Assembly (NCBI RefSeq): GCF_019083805.1 | Contig: NZ_JAHRDV010000002.1 | Coordinates: 1 to 64,000 of the forward strand | Direction of reading: 5' to 3' | Source: Acetobacter estunensis | GTDB lineage: Bacteria; Pseudomonadota; Alphaproteobacteria; Acetobacterales; Acetobacteraceae | Length of the DNA stretch: 64,000 nucleotides | Shown: piece after piece, positions 7,985-17,865 of the stretch | Numbering within the stretch: position 1 is the stretch's first letter | Layout: each line of letters opens with the position of its first letter | Position numbers and translations under genes: made by a program | The notes under the pieces: generated by a model | What the model was told of the DNA's origin: nothing | The model's database searches: none | Seen by the model: only the letters and a program-made list of their open reading frames with translations

Positions 7985-9544
7985 ATGGATCTGAATGCAG
8001 CCCTTTCAATTGCCACCAGCGGGCTGGAAGGCACGCAATATGCGCTCGGCGTCGTTTCACAGAACGTGTCCAATGCCAGCACCACGGGCTATGTTGAGGA
8101 AACGGCGCAGCTCAATTCGCGTGATAGTGCTGGGACGGGAAGCGGCGTAAAGATCGGCCTCACCACCCGCGTGGTCAACGATGCGCTCCAGTCCAGTCTG
8201 TATACGCAGAATGCGACTGTCGAGGCGCTTACGGTAAAGAGCAACTCCCTAGCGTCTATTACGGCCCTCCAAGGATCGACGAGTTCTGATTCTGGTTCAA
8301 CGGCGACCTTGTCGGACGAACTGGGAAATCTTTCTAATGCTTTTTCATCGCTTGTCTCCACACCAAATGATTCAACAGCGCTCAATACTGTTATCAGTGA
8401 CGCTGGAACGGTGGTCAGTACTATCAATGATCTCTCTTCGGCGTATCAGACGCAGAGGCAGCAAGCTCAGGACTCGATTGTTTCTGATGTAGCTACAGTC
8501 AATACGGATTTGACGACTATTGGTGTCTTGTCGAAGCAGATCATGTTGCTCAAAGTGCAGGGGCAAAGTACCGCCGATCTGGAAAATCAACGTGCCAGCG
8601 CCATGTCGGATCTGTCGTCCCAACTGTCAGTGACATTTACCGAAACGTCTCAAGGTGACATGCTGGTAAAGACTGCCAATGGTACACAGTTGCCCACGTA
8701 TCCAACACAGGATGGACAGACGCTTTCAACCTATCCGACCAGTGATAGCGATACGTCTTCAACGACCGCAATCAAGACAGACCAGCCGACCTCGACGTGG
8801 CCTTTAAGTACTTCATCTGAAGAGTTGCAGGTAACATCAACGACGTCAGGGACGGCGACCGGTAGTTACATACCTGGAATTACGTTAGATATTAATGGCA
8901 CCGACACCAACATCACCTCAGATCTGACGGGCGGTAGTCTAGGAGCGAATATCGAACTGCGTGATACGGTTTACCCGAAAATGCAGGCTCAGTTGGATTC
9001 TTTTTCCTATGCACTGGCCAGCCGATTTTCGACCGCAGGCCTGTCATTGTTCACAGATGCCAATGGAAATGTGCCATCATCGACAACGAATGCAGAGACA
9101 CCAACGGGTATTGTTGGCCTATCGAGCACCATTGAGGTGAGCCCGACCATTTCAGCCGACACGTCTCTGCTTGCGCCCGATGGATCGACCTCGGTGGCAA
9201 CAAACATATTGTCCACCGCATTCACGGATACAACGGCAGCGCCCTCTACCGATCTTGGTGTTGATGGTAATATTTCCACTGGATATAGCGGCAATCTGAC
9301 GCTGGCGAATTTAGCGACGACACTCACGTCCGCCCAAGCTCAGGTGGCATCGGATACCTCTTCCAACCTGACTTCAGCCACGACGGTACAGACAAGCCTG
9401 ACCAGCAGCGTGTCGAGTGTGTCGAGCGTGAGTGTTGATAATGAAATGTCGAAGATCGTCGCTTTGCAGAATGCTTATGAGGCAAATGCGAAGATTGTCA
9501 CGACTGTGCAGTCGATGTTCACAGCCCTTCTGGATGCGGTATAA
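7985..9544 (+). CDS. flgK: Flagellar hook-associated protein 1, FlgK
   Basis: FlgK forms the junction between hook and filament. The start chosen at 7985 gives MDLNAALSIATSGLEG, the usual FlgK opening, with GGAG about 9 bases upstream. An in-frame ATG at 7931 would add 18 residues that do not fit the family. The 519-residue protein has the N-terminal SQNVSNASTTGYV signature and the C-terminal heptad helix (DNEMSKIVALQNAYEANAKIV). It is 5 bases from flgL, so the two are co-transcribed. Confidence 0.95.
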   Translation: MDLNAALSIATSGLEGTQYALGVVSQNVSNASTTGYVEETAQLNSRDSAGTGSGVKIGLTTRVVNDALQSSLYTQNATVEALTVKSNSLASITALQGSTSSDSGSTATLSDELGNLSNAFSSLVSTPNDSTALNTVISDAGTVVSTINDLSSAYQTQRQQAQDSIVSDVATVNTDLTTIGVLSKQIMLLKVQGQSTADLENQRASAMSDLSSQLSVTFTETSQGDMLVKTANGTQLPTYPTQDGQTLSTYPTSDSDTSSTTAIKTDQPTSTWPLSTSSEELQVTSTTSGTATGSYIPGITLDINGTDTNITSDLTGGSLGANIELRDTVYPKMQAQLDSFSYALASRFSTAGLSLFTDANGNVPSSTTNAETPTGIVGLSSTIEVSPTISADTSLLAPDGSTSVATNILSTAFTDTTAAPSTDLGVDGNISTGYSGNLTLANLATTLTSAQAQVASDTSSNLTSATTVQTSLTSSVSSVSSVSVDNEMSKIVALQNAYEANAKIVTTVQSMFTALLDAV

Positions 9545-9549
9545 GAAAA

Positions 9550-10650
9550 ATGAGTACCTCTGTTGGACTTTACGGCGCCAGTGGCGTTTCATACGTTCTC
9601 GATCAAGCCATCGACAAGCTTAGCGATCAAGAAACTGATCTGACGGCGCAAGCCAGTTCGGGCATGAAATCAAGCAGCTATGCCGGGTTGGATAGTTCTT
9701 CCCGAACGGCAGCTCTAGATCTTAGTCCGCAGATCACGGCCATTTCGACATGGCAGACGTCGATTTCATCGGCTCAGACCACTCTCACGGTGACGCAGTC
9801 CGCGCTGACGCAGATTTCCTCTATTGCGACAACGCTTTCCACGAACCTGCTCAGCCTCCAGGGAAATCTTGGACAGAATGAGGTCGATACAATCGCGACG
9901 TCGGCTAAATCGGCACTGGATACATTGGGTACTTTGCTCAATACGCAGTCCGGTGCGGATTATGTTTTTGCCGGAACGGATTCCTACACAGCGCCGGTAA
10001 CGGGCACGAGCGGATTATCATCCAGCGATCTGGCGGAAAGCATCGGCACGCTGGTGAGCAATATGGGCACCTCGTCGGATGACGCGGCTACTGTGCTTCA
10101 GCAGGCCACCAGCGATGCCAGTGGTACCGGTGACTCTGCGTCTCTTTCCGTCTTTTCTTCGGCACTCTCGGTTAGTGCCGATAGTGCAAAAAATCTGACA
10201 TCGAAAGCCGTTGTTGGAAATGGAGATACGGTAGATGTCGGTATGGTTGCGACGCAAAGCACGGAAGGGATGAGCGCAAGCGATACGTCCACCGGTTCGC
10301 CAATTCGTGACCTCATGCGTAACTTAATGATCGTTGCGTCACTTGGTGATGCGAGCACGTCAAGTTCCAGCTTTTCAGATTTGGTGACGTCTCTGAAAAG
10401 TTCTACCAGCGACATCAGTACTTCGTTGTCGGCGGAGGAGGGATCGCTTGGCATTCAGCAGACACAGCTCACCTCCCAGTCAACATTGCTATCAACCATG
10501 AGTACGATGCTCTCCACGCAGCTTGGCGATGCACGAGAGGCTGACGCAGCGACGGTTTCCGTCCAACTAAGTGCCGTTCAGGATCAGCTGGAAGCGTCCT
10601 ACACCTTGATTTCTGATCTTAAGAGCATGACACTGGCAAGCTATATTTAA
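9550..10650 (+). CDS. flgL: Flagellar hook-associated protein 3, FlgL
   Basis: FlgL is the second junction protein between hook and flagellin. The 366-residue product has the flagellin-like N-terminal helix (QETDLTAQASSGMKSSSYAG) and a matching C-terminal helix (VSVQLSAVQDQLEASYTLISDLKSMTL). The central region is Ser/Thr-rich, with DYVFAGTDSYTAPV. It is the last gene of the plus-strand flagellar unit and is followed at once by a strong terminator. Confidence 0.93.
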   Translation: MSTSVGLYGASGVSYVLDQAIDKLSDQETDLTAQASSGMKSSSYAGLDSSSRTAALDLSPQITAISTWQTSISSAQTTLTVTQSALTQISSIATTLSTNLLSLQGNLGQNEVDTIATSAKSALDTLGTLLNTQSGADYVFAGTDSYTAPVTGTSGLSSSDLAESIGTLVSNMGTSSDDAATVLQQATSDASGTGDSASLSVFSSALSVSADSAKNLTSKAVVGNGDTVDVGMVATQSTEGMSASDTSTGSPIRDLMRNLMIVASLGDASTSSSSFSDLVTSLKSSTSDISTSLSAEEGSLGIQQTQLTSQSTLLSTMSTMLSTQLGDAREADAATVSVQLSAVQDQLEASYTLISDLKSMTLASYI

Positions 10651-10671
10651 TACGCTCTGAAAATATATAAT

Positions 10672-10698
10672 AAAAAAGGGGCCAATGGCCCCTTTTTT
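10672..10698. terminator. Bidirectional intrinsic terminator between flgL and the DEAD-box gene
   Basis: AAAAAAGGGGCC-AAT-GGCCCCTTTTTT is a perfect GC stem flanked by an A-run on one side and a T-run on the other. It therefore terminates both flgL (plus) and the convergent helicase gene (minus). Confidence 0.95.
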
Positions 10699-10699
10699 A

Positions 10700-12454
10700 T
10701 TAGCTGCGTGGTGGTTTCCGACGAGAGGAACGTGCACCGTCCGCAGCAGGCTTGGGGCCTCTTTTCCAAGGTTTTCCGCTTCCCGGTGTTTTGCCGCGAG
10801 CGGGCGGAGGCGCATCGTTTCCGCTTGGCGCGGTGGTAGGCGTGATAGTGATTTCATCTGCATCGGCAGCGGACGCACATTCAGCAAAACGTGCTGCCTT
10901 GGATGAGGCGATCTCAACCAGTGTGTAAGCTGGGGCGATGCGAATGGCTCCAATATCTTTCTTCGTCACGCCACCCAGACGGCAGATGACGGGCACGAGC
11001 CACTTGGGATCGGCCTTGTCATTACGCCCGACGGACAGCTTGAACCACTCGCCGCTTTCGCCCGTATTGTGTTCAGCACGCTCACGCATGGGACGTTCAC
11101 GTCGAGCGGCATCACGCGGCGGGCGAGGAGAGGGGGCACCGGGAACAATCGCCCGCACAGAGACAGGCTTTGGCAGTCCATTCTGCCACAACGTAACAAG
11201 GGCCGTAGCGAGTTGTGTGGGTGTGCGTTCCGCGACCAGCCGTTCGGCCAGTTGGAGTTGTTCCGCGGTGGGCTCACGGGATAGAGCTTCATCCGCAAGA
11301 AGACGCTCGGCATCAGCTTCCCGAATGGCATCAGGTGACGGCACGGGCATCCATGTTGCCGCTACACCGGCGGCATGGAGAAGCCGGTCGGCCTGACGCC
11401 GACGCGCTGGCGTCGTCACCAGAACACACAGTCCCTTGCGTCCGGCCCGGCCCGTTCGACCGGAGCGGTGCAGCAAAGTGGCGGGATTGCTGGGAAGACT
11501 TGCGTGGATCACGAGCCCAAGTGAAGGAACGTCGATGCCACGCGCGGCAACATCCGTGGCCACGCAGACGCGCGCCTGACCGTTGCGCAGGCTCTCCAGA
11601 GCGCGACTGCGCTCGTTCTGCCCAAGATCGCCCGAAATCGCTACAGAAGAAAAACCGTTTTGCAGGAGCGCTCCCTGCATCTGCCGCACACCCTCACGTG
11701 TGTGGCAGAACACCATTGCGCAGGGGCTTTCCACAAAACGCAGAACATTGATGATCGCGCCGATCATCTCGCTCTGATCAGCGACGACGGCACGATATTC
11801 GATATCTGCATGGGGAGCGTTGTCCCCGATGGTATCGATACGTAGCGCGTCACGCTGATAACGCTTCGCCAGTCGCGCGATTTCGCGCGCGATGGTGGCT
11901 GAGAAAAGAAAAGTGCGTCGTTCGGTGGGCGTGGCGTCGAGTAGGGTCTCAAGTTCCTCGCGGAAACCGAGGTCGAGCATCTCATCCGCCTCATCCAGCA
12001 CGGCAACCTTTACCCCAGAGAGATTCAGGTTCTTGCGCGCAAGGTGGTCACACAGGCGTCCCGGTGTGCCCACGACAATATGGCAGCCCATCGAGAGAGC
12101 CCGTGCTTCCCGACGAGGTTCCATGCCACCCACGCAGGAGACGATTTTCGCGCCTGTGCCTGCATAGAGCCACGAAAGCTCGGTCTTGACCTGCAACGCC
12201 AGCTCGCGCGTGGGAGCGATGACAATGGCCAGCGGCAATTGCGTGGGCAGAGCCTTGCCGTGTTCGTCGAGAAGTTCGCTGGCCATGGCAAGTCCGAAGG
12301 CCACGGTCTTTCCAGAACCGGTGCGCGCGGACACAAGCAGATCGCGGCCCTGCGCGTCGTCGGCCAGTACGGCAGCCTGAACGGCTGTCGGCTCCTCATA
12401 GCCACGTTCGGCCAGAGCGTGGGCAAGGGTAGAAACGGTATCCGGAAAGGGCAT
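10700..12454 (-). CDS. DEAD-box ATP-dependent RNA helicase with DbpA-like C-terminal domain
   Basis: This helicase likely remodels RNA in ribosome assembly or cold-induced mRNA handling. Core motifs occur in order: ARTGSGKT (about 43), PTRELA, GTPGR, DEAD (about 155), SAT and HRSGRTGRAGRKG. The C-terminal part has a DbpA/CsdA-type RNA-binding fold (EWFKLSVGRNDKADPKWLVP) and a basic Pro/Arg/Lys tail. The chosen start (12454, MPFPDTVSTL) gives 584 residues; an upstream in-frame start would add 26 atypical residues. It is probably the DeaD/CsdA-type enzyme of this genome, but the paralogue cannot be fixed. Confidence 0.92.
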   Translation of the reverse strand: MPFPDTVSTLAHALAERGYEEPTAVQAAVLADDAQGRDLLVSARTGSGKTVAFGLAMASELLDEHGKALPTQLPLAIVIAPTRELALQVKTELSWLYAGTGAKIVSCVGGMEPRREARALSMGCHIVVGTPGRLCDHLARKNLNLSGVKVAVLDEADEMLDLGFREELETLLDATPTERRTFLFSATIAREIARLAKRYQRDALRIDTIGDNAPHADIEYRAVVADQSEMIGAIINVLRFVESPCAMVFCHTREGVRQMQGALLQNGFSSVAISGDLGQNERSRALESLRNGQARVCVATDVAARGIDVPSLGLVIHASLPSNPATLLHRSGRTGRAGRKGLCVLVTTPARRRQADRLLHAAGVAATWMPVPSPDAIREADAERLLADEALSREPTAEQLQLAERLVAERTPTQLATALVTLWQNGLPKPVSVRAIVPGAPSPRPPRDAARRERPMRERAEHNTGESGEWFKLSVGRNDKADPKWLVPVICRLGGVTKKDIGAIRIAPAYTLVEIASSKAARFAECASAADADEITITPTTAPSGNDAPPPARGKTPGSGKPWKRGPKPAADGARSSRRKPPRS

Positions 12455-12530
12455 AGGGAGAGAAGATCCTGAACGAGGTCGAATGCCGGGCATAGAGAGA
12501 AACAGCAGGAAACGCCAGCGTCCTGACATC

Positions 12531-12567
12531 AAAAGACCCGCATGGCACCTGAATGGGCCATGCGGGT
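12531..12567 (-). terminator. Intrinsic terminator downstream of the coiled-coil porin gene
   Basis: On the minus strand ACCCGCATGGC pairs with GCCATGCGGGT around a short loop and is followed by CTTTTG. It begins about 19 bases after the stop of the porin gene. Confidence 0.75.
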
Positions 12568-12585
12568 GAGCGCGATGAGGAAGGC

Positions 12586-14451
12586 TTATTGGAAAGGAAG
12601 GTAGCGGAAATCGAAGAAAATCTGGCTCATGGAGGTGGACGGCTTGCCACCTTCACCCGACCACGCTTCCCGCTGCGACCATGCCAACTGCGTGCCGGCT
12701 TCCACCGTGCCGAACCGTCCCTTGAAGAAACGCCACCATGCACCAACCGTGGCTTCCATCACACTGCGGGTATTGCCCGCGCAGGGGAGGGAGGACATCT
12801 CGATGTTGCAACCCGCGTTGGAAAACAGATGGTTGCCGTAACCGTAAGCCTGCCCACCATATTCCGACCCGCCTTTTCCCGCCCATTGCGTGCCGAAATA
12901 TCCGTACACATCCAGTGTTGGGTCCGGGTGCGCGACGATCCCGGCCGTGCCCTGTATCGACAGCAGCGGTTTGGGTTTGCCAAGAGCGGAGAGCGTGGCG
13001 TCGGGCAGCATGACCGAGCCGTAACGGCCGATCCCATAGCCTGCCAGCCCGGCAAGGCGGAGTTCCACCTTGTGCGGGATGAGGGGCAGAATCATGGAAC
13101 CGCCACCGCCGCCCGTGGGAGCGGTATAATTGTGGCCTCCGCCCACCCACGAGACGCGATCATGAACGAAATGCGCGATGCCTTCGATTTCGTAATGGCC
13201 CCATGAGGGGTCGTAAGCCACCTTGGCGATCACGTCAGGTGCAATTTCGTTGGAAAACGGCGCGTCGTTGGTCAGACCTGTACCGTCTTTAGTGATGGTG
13301 GCATAATGTCCATTGGGAAGGGAGACAGTGCCGTCGTTGTTGGTAAAGCCACTCGCGTCATAGAGCGTCTGTGGATTTTCGATGGACAGACCCACCCACA
13401 GCCGATGTTTGAAGAAATCCTTCGTGATGCGGACCTGCCACTGACGTGCCCAGGTCTGGCCCGCAAGCATGGAAGATTCGATGGTTTCGGGCAGGCTTTC
13501 CTGACGTGGCACGATACCGGCGCGACCGGGCGTGAGTAGACTCCATGCTTGACCGGCAAGCACATGGAAATTGTAGTCGCTGTTGTCGTAGGCCATGTAG
13601 GCCTGCCGGAGACGGAAAGCGTAGCTGTTGCTTTCATAGGCGTCGGTCGTGGCGGCCCCCGCGCCGAAATCCATTTCGAAGAAGCCCGAAACGGCTTCCT
13701 TCCGATTGATATCGCCTCGCGCCATCAGGGATATACGGCTGTATCGCGCGCTGCCCTCAAAGCTGTTGGTGTGATGATTCGGATCGTTCTTGTACGGAAT
13801 GCCGTTCCAGTAATTGAAGATGCCGCTTGAAGTGTGCCGGTTCTGCAACACGGAACCTGTGTCGATGAATCCACCAAGCGCCAGCATGATGGGGCCGAGA
13901 TGAAACACGCCGCGATCGCCAACGGCGCCGGTGGCCTGTGCGCCGACGGTCTCTCGTGAATGCGGCCCAACATTATTGTCGGCCGTATGGGCGATGATGT
14001 CTTCCGCGCGGTGGGCGATAACCGTTGTGCGTGTTGGCTGGTTATCCGTGACGAAGGTGGGTGTGATTTCCGTTTCCGCTCCAGCGTGATGCCGGGGCAC
14101 GATCACGTGCTGCGTCCCTTCCGTTGTTCCGTCTTCGGCAAGCGGGGAGCGTGCGCGGTTTGCTTCTGTGATTTTCCGGCGCGTTTCCGTACTGAGAGCG
14201 CCGTGAGAAGAACTGCCCAATGCCCCCCGTTTTGCAATAAGTTGTTTCTGAAGCCCGACAAGAGCGTGGGTCAGCTGTGCCTGCTGCTCCTGAATGCGGG
14301 CAATCTGCTTTTCCATAAGCTCAAGAGATTCACTCTGGTCATCCGCCAGAGCGCTGAAGGGAAAAAGCATCGTGCCTGCGCACAGAGCGAAGACATGAGA
14401 ACAGCGGGTCCGGCGGAGAAACGTCGGGCGAACGGGCATGGGGGCGGGCAC
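12586..14451 (-). CDS. Large outer-membrane porin with N-terminal coiled coil (DcaP/OprO-like)
   Basis: A predicted secreted 621-residue protein. A basic N-terminus and hydrophobic stretch (HVFALCAGTMLFPFSALA) form a signal peptide. A Glu/Gln-rich coiled coil (about 45-75, LELMEKQIARIQEQQAQLTH) follows, then a linker and a long beta-barrel region with alternating aromatic strands. It includes VLAGQAWSLLTPG and ends in FDFRYLPFQ, an aromatic C-terminus typical of porins. The coiled coil plus barrel layout resembles DcaP-type trimeric porins. Substrate is unknown; proximity to dapF reflects divergent transcription, not shared function. Confidence 0.75.
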   Translation of the reverse strand: MPAPMPVRPTFLRRTRCSHVFALCAGTMLFPFSALADDQSESLELMEKQIARIQEQQAQLTHALVGLQKQLIAKRGALGSSSHGALSTETRRKITEANRARSPLAEDGTTEGTQHVIVPRHHAGAETEITPTFVTDNQPTRTTVIAHRAEDIIAHTADNNVGPHSRETVGAQATGAVGDRGVFHLGPIMLALGGFIDTGSVLQNRHTSSGIFNYWNGIPYKNDPNHHTNSFEGSARYSRISLMARGDINRKEAVSGFFEMDFGAGAATTDAYESNSYAFRLRQAYMAYDNSDYNFHVLAGQAWSLLTPGRAGIVPRQESLPETIESSMLAGQTWARQWQVRITKDFFKHRLWVGLSIENPQTLYDASGFTNNDGTVSLPNGHYATITKDGTGLTNDAPFSNEIAPDVIAKVAYDPSWGHYEIEGIAHFVHDRVSWVGGGHNYTAPTGGGGGSMILPLIPHKVELRLAGLAGYGIGRYGSVMLPDATLSALGKPKPLLSIQGTAGIVAHPDPTLDVYGYFGTQWAGKGGSEYGGQAYGYGNHLFSNAGCNIEMSSLPCAGNTRSVMEATVGAWWRFFKGRFGTVEAGTQLAWSQREAWSGEGGKPSTSMSQIFFDFRYLPFQ

Positions 14452-14515
14452 ATCCGTGGGCGAGGGCGAAAGGATTGCGACAAAGTATGTCTAGAATTCC
14501 TAATGGGGGCAATCG

Positions 14516-14547
14516 AATTCTGCAAGAATGTCATGCAGAATTTTTTT
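14516..14547 (+). terminator. Orphan terminator-like hairpin upstream of dapF
   Basis: AATTCTGCA, a 9-base loop and TGCAGAATT form a perfect 9-bp stem directly followed by seven Ts on the plus strand. No plus-strand gene lies just upstream; it sits in the divergent spacer about 90 bases before dapF. It could attenuate dapF-operon transcription or stop antisense reads. Confidence 0.55.
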
Positions 14548-14634
14548 AAACAATACGTAACGATCGGAGCAGGCAGGATCATCTTTTGCAGATGAACATT
14601 GCGTGCAGGCAGCAGGAATCGTCATAAGACGGGC

Positions 14635-15456
14635 ATGACGATGCCTTTCCTGAAGATGCACGGCCTGGGGAACGATTTCATCATCATGGATGAACGCGTG
14701 ACCCCGCTTGATCTCACGCCTCAGCGGATTGCAGCCCTGGCCGATCGCCGGCGCGGAATTGGCTGCGATCAGTTCGTGACGCTTTCTCGTATCGCTGAGA
14801 GAGAAGGCGCGTTTGTGCGGTTCTTCAATCCTGACGGCAGTGAGGCCGGCGCCTGCGGGAACGCCTCGCGTTGTGTGGCGGACCTTCTGGCGCGCGAAAC
14901 AGGGCAAAACGATGTCACCTTCACCACCTCAGGTGGCGTGTTGCACGCGCAGGTCCTGGAGCAGCACGCAAACGGCGCAATCGTGACGGTGGATATGAGC
15001 GAGCCTCGCCTAGACTGGAGTTCCGTGCCGCTGGCGCGCGAGATGGACACGCTGGAACTGCCGCTGGAAGGTCGTCCGGCCGCGTTGTCGATGGGCAACC
15101 CGCACGCGACGTTCTTTGTGAAGGATCTGGCAGAGGCACGGCGGGGGGAAGCACTGGAAGTCGATCCCCTCTTCCCCGAGCGGGCGAATATTGGCTTTGC
15201 GCGGATCGATGCACCAGACCGGATGCGTCTGCGTGTTTGGGAGCGCGGTGCCGGATTTACTCTGGCCTGTGGTTCCGGGGCCTGCGCTGCGGTCGTGAAT
15301 GCGGCGCGGCGTGACTTGGGTGATCGTCGGATGACGGTGGAGGTCGATGGCGGCGAAATGGTCATCGACTGGGGTGAGGACGATCATGTGCGGATGACAG
15401 GGCCTGCCCGGATTGCGTTTAGGGGGAGCGTCGATCTCGACGCTTATCCGCGATGA
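14635..15456 (+). CDS. dapF: Diaminopimelate epimerase
   Basis: DapF converts LL- to meso-diaminopimelate for lysine and peptidoglycan synthesis. Start 14635 gives MTMPFLKMHGLGNDF; ATG 14641 is an equally acceptable alternative. The two catalytic cysteines are C74 (GACGNASR) and C212 (LACGSGACAAV). The 273-residue length is normal. The stop overlaps the mtaB start by 4 bases, suggesting coupling in a dapF-mtaB-ftsY operon. Confidence 0.96.
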   Translation: MTMPFLKMHGLGNDFIIMDERVTPLDLTPQRIAALADRRRGIGCDQFVTLSRIAEREGAFVRFFNPDGSEAGACGNASRCVADLLARETGQNDVTFTTSGGVLHAQVLEQHANGAIVTVDMSEPRLDWSSVPLAREMDTLELPLEGRPAALSMGNPHATFFVKDLAEARRGEALEVDPLFPERANIGFARIDAPDRMRLRVWERGAGFTLACGSGACAAVVNAARRDLGDRRMTVEVDGGEMVIDWGEDDHVRMTGPARIAFRGSVDLDAYPR

Positions 15457-16739
15457 GCGAGCGCGCGATTCTGCCTCAGGATGAGACCGACCCGACTGGA
15501 GGGGTGGACATCCTCACCTTCGGTTGTCGGCTGAACACGTATGAGAGCGAAGTGATGCGTGGCCACGCGGCCGCGCTGGACGATGTCATCATCGTCAACA
15601 CCTGTGCTGTCACGGGGGAGGCCGAGCGACAGGCCCGACAGGCAATCCGACGCGCGCATCGGGAGCGTCCGGGCACGCGGATTGTTGTGACGGGGTGCGC
15701 AGCACAGATCGACCCGGAGCGCTGGGCAGCACTTCCCGGCGTGACCCGAGTTCTCGGCAACGAGGACAAGCTCAAGGCTGAGAGCTGGAGCCTGCCTGCG
15801 CTGGAATCCGGTCATGCCGTGTCCGACATCATGGCGGCTCGTGAAACCGCCGCGCATCTCATCACGGAGTTCGCCGGGCGCACGCGGGCCTTCGTGCAGG
15901 TGCAGCAGGGCTGCGATCATCGCTGCACGTTCTGCATCATTCCTTTCGGGCGCGGACCTTCGCGTTCCGTGCCGGTGGGCGTGGTAGTGGAACAGGTGCG
16001 CGCCCTTGTGGCTTCAGGCTACCGCGAAGTGGTGCTGACGGGCGTGGACATTACGTCATGGGGCGGGGATCTGCCGGGCACGCCGCGACTGGGGCAACTC
16101 TGCCGTCGTCTTCTCGCACTCGTGCCGGAGCTTGAGCGGCTGCGGCTGTCCTCCGTTGATCCTGTGGAGATTGACGAGGACGTGTGGCGTCTTCTGGAAC
16201 ACGAGCCGCGTTTCATGCCCTACCTGCATCTCTCCTTGCAGGCAGGATCGGACATGATCCTCAAGCGGATGAAGCGGCGGCATCTGGTGGCGGACGCCGC
16301 GGCCGTGATTGAGCGCGCTCGCTCCATTCGTCCGCAAATCGGGTTGGGTGCGGACCTCATTGCGGGTTTTCCAACGGAAGATGAGATGCTTTTTGAGGAG
16401 ACACTGGCGTTTCTGGCGCAGGCGGCGATCCCCTATCTGCATGTTTTCCCGTACAGCGCCCGGCCCGGCACGCCAGCCGCGCGTATGCCCGCCATTCCCG
16501 TCGTTGAGCGCAAGGCGCGAGCGGCCCGGGTGCGGGCGCTTGGGGCGGAGTCCGCACAGCAGTATTATGAAAGCCTTCTTGGCCGGGAACTGCGGGTTCT
16601 GATGGAGACGCCGCGCAGCGGTCATTCAGAGGAGTTCGCGCCTGTGCGGCTGGCTCAGGAAAAGTCGGAGACAGGACGCATTGAGGTTTTGCGCGCTGTA
16701 GCGGTTGACGCGGACGGCATCGTGGCGGAGAGCGTGTGA
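15453..16739 (+). CDS. mtaB: tRNA t6A37 C2-methylthiotransferase MtaB
   Basis: A radical-SAM methylthiotransferase that makes ms2t6A at position 37 of ANN-decoding tRNAs. The N-terminal UPF0004 domain has TFGCRLNTYES, VNTCAVTGEAE and VTGCAAQ, whose three cysteines bind the auxiliary cluster. The radical-SAM CX3CX2C motif is at C154, C158 and C161 (GCDHRCTFC). The LNTYES variant points to MtaB rather than MiaB or RimO. The 428-residue gene overlaps dapF by 4 bases and ends 1 base before the ftsY ATG. Confidence 0.94.
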   Translation: MSERAILPQDETDPTGGVDILTFGCRLNTYESEVMRGHAAALDDVIIVNTCAVTGEAERQARQAIRRAHRERPGTRIVVTGCAAQIDPERWAALPGVTRVLGNEDKLKAESWSLPALESGHAVSDIMAARETAAHLITEFAGRTRAFVQVQQGCDHRCTFCIIPFGRGPSRSVPVGVVVEQVRALVASGYREVVLTGVDITSWGGDLPGTPRLGQLCRRLLALVPELERLRLSSVDPVEIDEDVWRLLEHEPRFMPYLHLSLQAGSDMILKRMKRRHLVADAAAVIERARSIRPQIGLGADLIAGFPTEDEMLFEETLAFLAQAAIPYLHVFPYSARPGTPAARMPAIPVVERKARAARVRALGAESAQQYYESLLGRELRVLMETPRSGHSEEFAPVRLAQEKSETGRIEVLRAVAVDADGIVAESV

Positions 16740-16740
16740 C

Positions 16741-17700
16741 ATGGCACTCGGATTTTTCTCACGTCTCAAGCAGGGGCTGTCACGCTCCACCCAGAAACTC
16801 GGCGCGGTTTTCACCAAGCGCAAGCTGGATGAAGCGGCGCTTGAAGATCTTGAGGATCACCTGATCGCCGCCGATCTCGGACCAGAGGTGGCCGAGCGTG
16901 TGATCGAGAGCTTCCGCAGCACGCGCTTCGGCACGGAAGTGACGGATGAGGAAATCCGCACCGCTCTTGCCGATGAGATCGCGCGGGTGCTTGAGCCTGT
17001 CGCCATTCCATTCGAGCCCAACCCCGAACTCAAGCCGCATGTCGTGCTCATGGTGGGGGTGAACGGGTCGGGCAAGACGACTACCATCGGCAAGATGGGC
17101 CGCTATTTCAGTGAGCAGGGCAAGAAGGTCATCATGGTGGCGGGCGATACGTTCCGCGCGGCCGCCGTGGAGCAGCTTCAGGTATGGGGTGAGCGGACGA
17201 ACGTGCCGGTCATCGCGGGCAAGCCGGGTGCGGATGCAGCGGGGCTTGCGTTTGAGGCGTTGCGCAAGGGGAAGGCGGACGGGGCCGATCTCCTGTTGAT
17301 CGATACGGCCGGGCGTCTGCACAACAAGGGCGCTCTCATGGAAGAGTTGGCCAAGATCATCCGCGTGATGAAGAAATTCGACGAGACGGCACCCCACTCC
17401 GTGTTGCTCGTGCTGGATGCGACGACGGGGCAGAATGCCGTCGAGCAGGTTCGTGTGTTCCGTGAACTGGTTAATGTGACGGGGCTGATCGTGACCAAGC
17501 TGGATGGTTCGGCACGGGGCGGCATTGTCGTGGCGCTGGCGGAAGAGTTCAAGTTACCCATTCACGCTGTGGGCGTAGGGGAGAAAGCCGAGGATCTGCG
17601 GCCTTTCTCGGCACAGGAATTTGCGCGTGGTCTGGTGGGCAGGGCCTCGCTCGAAACATCGCCTCCGGAGGAGGGGGAGACGCCGTCTGCGGCGCCGTAA
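16741..17700 (+). CDS. ftsY: Signal recognition particle receptor FtsY
   Basis: FtsY is the GTPase receptor that docks SRP-bound ribosomes at the membrane. ATG 16741 gives MALGFFSRLKQGLSRS, an amphipathic membrane-contacting start. The 319-residue protein has a short helical N domain and the full NG core: GVNGSGKTTTIGKMG (about 106), DTFRAAAVEQL, DTAGRLHNKG, TKLDGSARGG and GVGEKAEDLRPF. The acidic A domain of E. coli FtsY is absent, as is common in alphaproteobacteria. It follows mtaB without a gap. Confidence 0.97.
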   Translation: MALGFFSRLKQGLSRSTQKLGAVFTKRKLDEAALEDLEDHLIAADLGPEVAERVIESFRSTRFGTEVTDEEIRTALADEIARVLEPVAIPFEPNPELKPHVVLMVGVNGSGKTTTIGKMGRYFSEQGKKVIMVAGDTFRAAAVEQLQVWGERTNVPVIAGKPGADAAGLAFEALRKGKADGADLLLIDTAGRLHNKGALMEELAKIIRVMKKFDETAPHSVLLVLDATTGQNAVEQVRVFRELVNVTGLIVTKLDGSARGGIVVALAEEFKLPIHAVGVGEKAEDLRPFSAQEFARGLVGRASLETSPPEEGETPSAAP

Positions 17701-17865
17701 AAGTAGTGGGTGTCACTGTGTAGCGGGCGGGACACAATAGGTGAAACGACTTGGGCGGTAGCTCAAGCGTGGTGCGTTGTTTGTTGATTGCGGAGCCGGA
17801 TCATCTTCATTCTGTAACGCAGCGCGGCTCCATATCTGGCGCGGAGAGCGTTGCGGGAGGGATGG

